64,000 nucleotides of DNA from Haematobia irritans (taxonomy: Eukaryota > Arthropoda > Insecta > Diptera > Muscidae): assembly GCF_050003625.1 (NCBI RefSeq), contig NC_134397.1, forward strand, positions 196,313,063 to 196,377,062. The letters run 5' to 3'. Every line of letters starts with the position of its first letter. Positions within the stretch are counted from its first letter, which is position 1. Positions 58,831-64,000 of the stretch are shown here, piece by piece. The notes under the pieces are model-generated. The model saw only the letters and a program-made list of their open reading frames with translations. It was not told the origin of the DNA and searched no databases. The position numbers and the translations under genes are program-made.

Positions 58831-61800
58831 AAGTTTTTCATATAAAAATTCAAATTTTTTCAGGAATTTGATGGAATTTTCGATTTTTTGGGGGTGGTCA
58901 TGAATTAAGCTCCTTTTCGCTCTAGGACGCATAGTTTAGGAGATATGAGCAAAACAAGTTTTTCATATAAAAATTTAAAAAGTTTTGAGGATTTGAATGG
59001 AATTTTCGATTTTTTGGGGGTGGTCATGAATTAAGCTCCTTTTCGCTCTAGGACGCATAGTTTAGGAGATATGAGCAAAACAAGTTTTTCATATAAAAAT
59101 TAAAATTTTTTCAGGATTTTGATGGAATTTTTGTTTTTTTTTGGGGTGGTCATGAATTAAGCTTCTTTTCGCTCTAGGACGCATAGTTTAGGAGATATGA
59201 GCAAAACAAGTTTTTCATATAAAAATTTAAAAAGTTTTGAGGATTTGAATGGAATTTTCGATTTTTTGGGGGTGGTCATGAATTAAGCTCCTTTTCGCTC
59301 TAGGACGCATAGTTTAGGAGATATGAGCAAAACAAGTTTTTCATATAAAAATTCAAATTTTCGATTTTTTGGGGGTGGTCATGAATTAAGCTCCTTTTCG
59401 CTCTAGGACGCATAGTTTAGGAGATATGAGCAAAACAAGTTTTTCATATAAAAATTCCACTTTTTGTCAGGAATTTGATGGAATTTTCGATTTTTTGGGG
59501 GTGGTCGTGAATTAAGCTCCTTTTCGCTCTAGGACGCATAGTTTAGGAGATATGAGCGAAACATGTTTTTCATATAAAAATTCCACTTTTTTCAGGAATT
59601 TGATGGAATTTTTGATTTTTTGGGGGTGGTCATGAATTAAGCTCCTTTTCGCTCTAGGACGCATGGTTTAGGAGATATGAGCAAAACAAGTTTTTCATAC
59701 AAAAATTCAAATTTTTTCAGGAATTTGATGGAATTTTCGATTTTTTGGGGGTGGTCATGAATTAAGCTCCTTTTCGCTCTAGGACGCATAGTTTAGGAGA
59801 TATGAGCAAAACAAGTTTTCCATATAAAAATTTAAAATTTGTTGAGGATTTGGATGGAATTTTCGATTTTTTTTGGGTGGTCATGAATTAAGCTCCTTTT
59901 CGCTCTAGGACGCATAGTTTAGGAGATATGAGCAAAACAAGTTTTTCATATAAAAATTCAAATTTTTTCAGGAATTTGATGGAATTTTCGATTTTTTGGG
60001 GGGTGATCATGAATTAAGCTCCTTTTCGCTCTAGGACGCATAGTTTAGGAGATATGAGCAAAACAAGTTTTTCATATAAAAATTCAAATTTTTTCAGGAA
60101 TTTGATGGAATTTTCGATTTTTTGGGGGTGGTCATGAATTAAGCTCCTTTTCGCTCTAGGACGCATAGTTTAGGAGATATGAGCAAAACAAGTTTTTCAT
60201 ATAAAAATTCAAATTTTTTCAGGAATTTGATGGAATTTTCGATTTTTTGGGGGTGGTCATGAATTAAGCTCCTTTTCGCTCTAGGACGCATAGTTTAGGA
60301 GATATGAGCAAAACAAGTTTTTCATATAAAAATTTAAAAAGTTTTGAGGATTTGAATGGAATTTTCGATTTTTTGGGGGTGGTCATGAATTAAGCTCCTT
60401 TTCGCTCTAGGACGCATAGTTTAGGAGATATGAGCAAAACAAGTTTTTCATATAAAAATTCCACTTTTTTTCAGGAATTTGATGGAATTTTCGATTTTTA
60501 GGGGTGGTCATGAATTAAGCTCCTTTTCGCTCTAGGACGCATAGTTTAGGAGATATGAGCAAAACAAGTTTTTCATATAAAAATGGAATTTTCGATTTTT
60601 TGGGGGTGGTCATGAATTAAGCTCCTTTTCGCTCTAGGACGCATAGTTTAGGAGATATGAGCAAAACAAGTTTTTCATATAAAAATTAAAATTTTTTCTG
60701 GATTTTGATGGAATTTTTGTTTTTTTGGGGGTGGTCATGAATTAAGCTCCTTTTCGCTCTAGGACGCATAGTTTAGGAGATATGAGCAAAACAAGTTTTT
60801 CATATAAAAATTTAAATTTTTTCAGGATTTGGATGGAATTTTCGATTTTTTGGGGGTGGTCATGAATTAAGCTCCTTTTCGCTCTAGGACGCATAGTTTA
60901 GGATATATGAGCAAAACAAGTTTTTCATATAAAAATTAAAATTTTTTCAGGATTTTGATGGAATTTTTGTTTTTTTGGGGGTGGTCATGAATTAAGCTCC
61001 TTTTCGCTCTAGGACGCATAGTTTAGGAGATATGAGCAAAACAAGTTTTTCATATAAAATTTCCAATTTTTTTCAGGATTTGAGGGTGGTCATGAATTAA
61101 GCTCCTTTTCGCTCTAGGACGCATAGTTTAGGAGATATGAGCAAAACAAGTTTTTCATATAAAAATTTAAATTTTTTTGAGGTTTTGGATGGAATTTTCG
61201 ATTTTTTGGGGGTGGTCATGAATTAAGCTCCTTTTCGCTCTAGGACGCATAGTTTAGGAGATATGAGCAAAACAAGTTTTTCATATAAAAATTCCAATTT
61301 TTTCAGGAATTTTATGGAATTTTCGATTTTTTGGAGGTGGTCATGAATTAAGCTTCTTTTCGCTCTAGGACGCATAGTTTAGGAGATATGAGCAAAACAA
61401 GTTTTTCATATAAAAATTCCAATTTTTTCAGGAATTTGATGGAATTTTCGATTTTTTGGGGGTAGTCGTGAATTAAGCTCCTTTTCGCTCTAGGACGCAT
61501 AGTTTAGGAGATATGAGCAAAACAACTTTTTCATATAAAAATTGCGTTTTTTTCAGGAAATTGATGGAATTTTGGATTTTTTGGGGGTGGTCATGAATTA
61601 AGCTCCATTTCGCTCTAGGACGCATAGTTTAGGAGATATGAGCAAAACAAGTGTTTCATATAAAAATTCAAATCTTTTCAGGAATTTGATGGAATTTTCG
61701 ATTTTTAGGGGTGGTCATGAATTAAGCTCCTTTTCGCTCTAGGACGCATAGTTTAGGAGATATGAGCAAAACAAGTTTTCCATATAAAAATTTAAAATTT

Positions 61801-64000
61801 TTTGAGGATTTGGATGGAATTTTCGATTTTTTTGGGGTGGTCATGAATTAAGCTCCTTTTCGCTCTAGGACGCATAGTTTAGGAGATATGAGCAAAACAA
61901 GTTTTTCATATAAAAATGCAAATTTTTTCAGGAATTTGATGGAATTTTCGATTTATTGGGGGTGATCATGAATTAAGCTACTTTTCGCTCTAGGACGCAT
62001 AGTTTAGGAGATATGAGCAAAACAAGTGTTTCATATAAAAATTCAAATCTTTTCAGGAATTTTATGGAATTTTCGATTTTTAGGGGTGGTCATGAATTAA
62101 GCTCCTTTTCGCTCTAGGACGCATAGTTTAGGAGATATGAGCAAAACAAGTTTTCCTTATAAAAATTTAAAATTTTTTGAGGATTTGGATGGAATTTTCG
62201 ATTTTTTGGGGGGGTCATGAATTAAGCTCCTTTTCGCTGTAGGACGTTTAGGAGATATGAGCAAAACAAGTTTTTCATATAAAAATGCAAATTTTTTCAG
62301 GAATTTGATGGAATTTTCGATTTATTGGGGGTGGTCATGAATAAAGCTCCTTTTCGCTCTAGGACGCATAGTTTAGGAGATATGAGCAAAACAAGTTTTT
62401 CATATAAAAATTTAAAATTTTTTGAGGATTTGGATGGAATTTTCGATTTTTTGGGGGTGGTCATGAATTAAGCTCCTTTTCGCTGTAGGACGCATAGTTT
62501 AGAAGATATGAGCAAAACAAGTTTTTCATATAAAAATTCAAATTTTTTCAGGAATTTGATGGAATTTTCGATTTTTTGGGGGTGGTCATGAATTAAGCTC
62601 CTTTTCGCTCTAGGACGCATAGTTTAGGAGATATGAGCAAAACAAGTTTTTCATATAAAAATTTCGTTTTTTCAGGAATTTGATGGAATTTTCGATTTTT
62701 TGGGGGTGGTCATGAATTAAGCTCCTTTTCGCTCTAGGACGCATAGTTTAGGAGATATGAGCAAAACAAGTTTTTCATATAAAAATTAAAATTTTTTAAG
62801 GATTTGGATGGCATTTTCGATTTTTTGGGGGTGGTCATGAATTGAGCTCCTTTTCGCTCTAGGACGCATAGTTTAGGAGATATGAGCAAAACAAGTTTTT
62901 CATATAAAAATTCAATTTTTTTAAGGAATTTGATGGAATTTTCGATTTTTTGGGGGTGGTCATGAATTAAGCTCCTTTTCGCTGTAGGACGCATAGTTTA
63001 GAAGATATGAGCAAAACAAGTTTTTCATATAAAAATTAAAATTTTTTCAGGATTTTGATGGAATTTTTGTTTTTTTGGGGGTGGTCATGAATTAAGCTCC
63101 TTTTCGCTCTAGGACGCATAGTTTAGGAGATATGAGCAAAACAAGTTTTTCATATAAAAATTAAATTTTTTTCAGGATTTTGATGGAATTTTTGTTTTTT
63201 TGAGGGTGGTCATGAATTAAGCTCCTTTTCGCTCTAGGACGCATAGTTTAGGAGATATGAGCAAAACAAGTTTTTCATATAAAATTTCCAATTTTTTTCA
63301 GGATTTGAGGGTGGTCATGAATTAAGCTCCTTTTCGCTCTAGGACGCATAGTTTAGGAGATATGAGCAAAACAAGTTTTTCATATAAAAATTCCAATTTT
63401 TTCAGGAATTTGATGGAATTTGCGATTTTTTGGAGGTGGTCATGAATTAAGCTTCTTTTCGCTCTAGGACGCATAGTTTAGGAGATATGAGCAAAACAAG
63501 TTTTTCATATAAAAATTCCAATTTTTTCAGGAATTTTATGTAATTTTCGATTTTTTGGGGGTAGTCGTGAATTAAGCTCCTTTTCGCTCTAGGACGCATA
63601 GTTTAGGAGATATGAGCAAAACAAGTTTTTCATATAAAAATTTAAAATTTTTGAGGATTTGAATGGAATTTTAGATTTTTTGGGGGTGGTCATTAATTAA
63701 GCTCCTTTTCGCTCTAGGACGCATAGTTTAGGAGATATGAGCAAAACAAGTTTTTCATTTAAAAATTAAAATTTTTTCAGGATTTGGATGGCATTTTCGA
63801 TTTTTTGGGGGTGTTCATAAATTAAGCTCCTTTTCGCTCTAGAACGCATAGTTTAGGAGATATGAGCAAAACAAGTTTTTCATATAAAAATTCCAATTTT
63901 TTCAGGAATTTGATGGAATTTTCGATTTTTTGGGGGAGGTCGTGAATTAAGCTCCTTTTCGCTCTAGGACGCATAGTTTAGGAGATATGAGCAAAACAAG

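Larger units (their letters stand above)
35849..64000. repeat. Satellite array, about 126-bp monomer, about 220 copies
   Basis: Uninterrupted head-to-tail array to the window edge. A typical monomer has GGGGGTGGTCATGAATTAAG, CTCCTTTTCGCTCTAGG, ACGCATAGTTTAGGAGATAT, GAGCAAAACAAG, TTTTTCATATAAAAATT, a variable T-rich 20-25 bases, then GATGGAATTTTCGATTTTTT. Monomers are 125-126 bp with single-base slippage in the G5 and T runs. Most of the monomer is nearly invariant; variation concentrates after AAAAATT. Three common types have CGTTTTTTTCAGG, CCAATTTTTTCAGG, or AAAATTTTTTGAGG there. No transposon or gene interrupts it. The 86-codon minus frame at 62734-62994 is satellite read-through. Pericentromeric or other heterochromatic location is inferred only from array size. 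Confidence 0.98.

Noticed and set aside
62734..62994. 86-codon minus frame in the satellite
   Set aside because: Read-through of two monomers; the frame is broken in nearly all other monomers.
35849..64000. CRISPR-like array
   Set aside because: The repeated part is 126 bp and continuous, with no unique spacers; it is a eukaryotic satellite.

Overview
The window reads as eukaryotic, repeat-dominated, AT-rich nuclear DNA from a higher fly. I favour a muscid or close calyptrate, because several interspersed families look like ones I remember from house-fly and stable-fly type genomes; that is recognition, not a search. There is no bacterial-type gene organisation. I see no intact host gene, no functional tRNA or rRNA, no CRISPR array and no viral gene. 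The only long open frame with a recognisable function is a truncated mariner-type transposase (21639-22352, minus).

Positions 1 to about 35,850 are a nested mosaic of transposable elements and short repeats. Three abundant families, called here R1, R2 and R3, share one design. Each has an AACAAGTA-type 5' end followed by a GC-rich palindrome (GTCGGGCGGGGCCGAC in R1, TTCGGCCGGGCCGAA-like in R2 and R3), then a body of diverged units, then a (GACR)n tract, then a 3' hairpin of the form TATACCC...GGGTATA. In all three the body units repeat at 153 bp (51 codons), and their conceptual translations align without gaps around a shared YMGAI motif. Inserted in or between these are: two hAT-type elements with perfect 8-bp target duplications (10254-12055 and 33099-33722); a PIF/Harbinger-type element with a TTA duplication (12306-13151); a DD41D (rosa-like) mariner with a TA duplication (21533-22465); a mariner pseudogene (about 15210-15826); several TA-flanked MITEs, one of which contains a 307-bp (AT)n tract; a tRNA-derived SINE; a fourth short family, R4; and a broken, spliced transposon-like gene (23891-24710).

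Positions about 35,849 to 64,000, and beyond the window edge, form one uninterrupted satellite array. The monomer is about 125-126 bp, giving roughly 220 head-to-tail copies. The left edge is decayed and there are at least three levels of higher-order repetition: about 623 bp, about 2.4 kb and about 3.2-3.3 kb. There is also a recurrent 56-bp short monomer.

The nested order gives a relative history. R1, R2 and R3 copies are the oldest layer; mariner, hAT and MITE insertions cut into them; the array then abuts an R4 copy. The two items that look least described are the shared 153-bp design of R1-R3 and the 126-bp satellite with its nested higher-order structure. Family names are from recognition and structure only; novelty would need database searches that I could not run.
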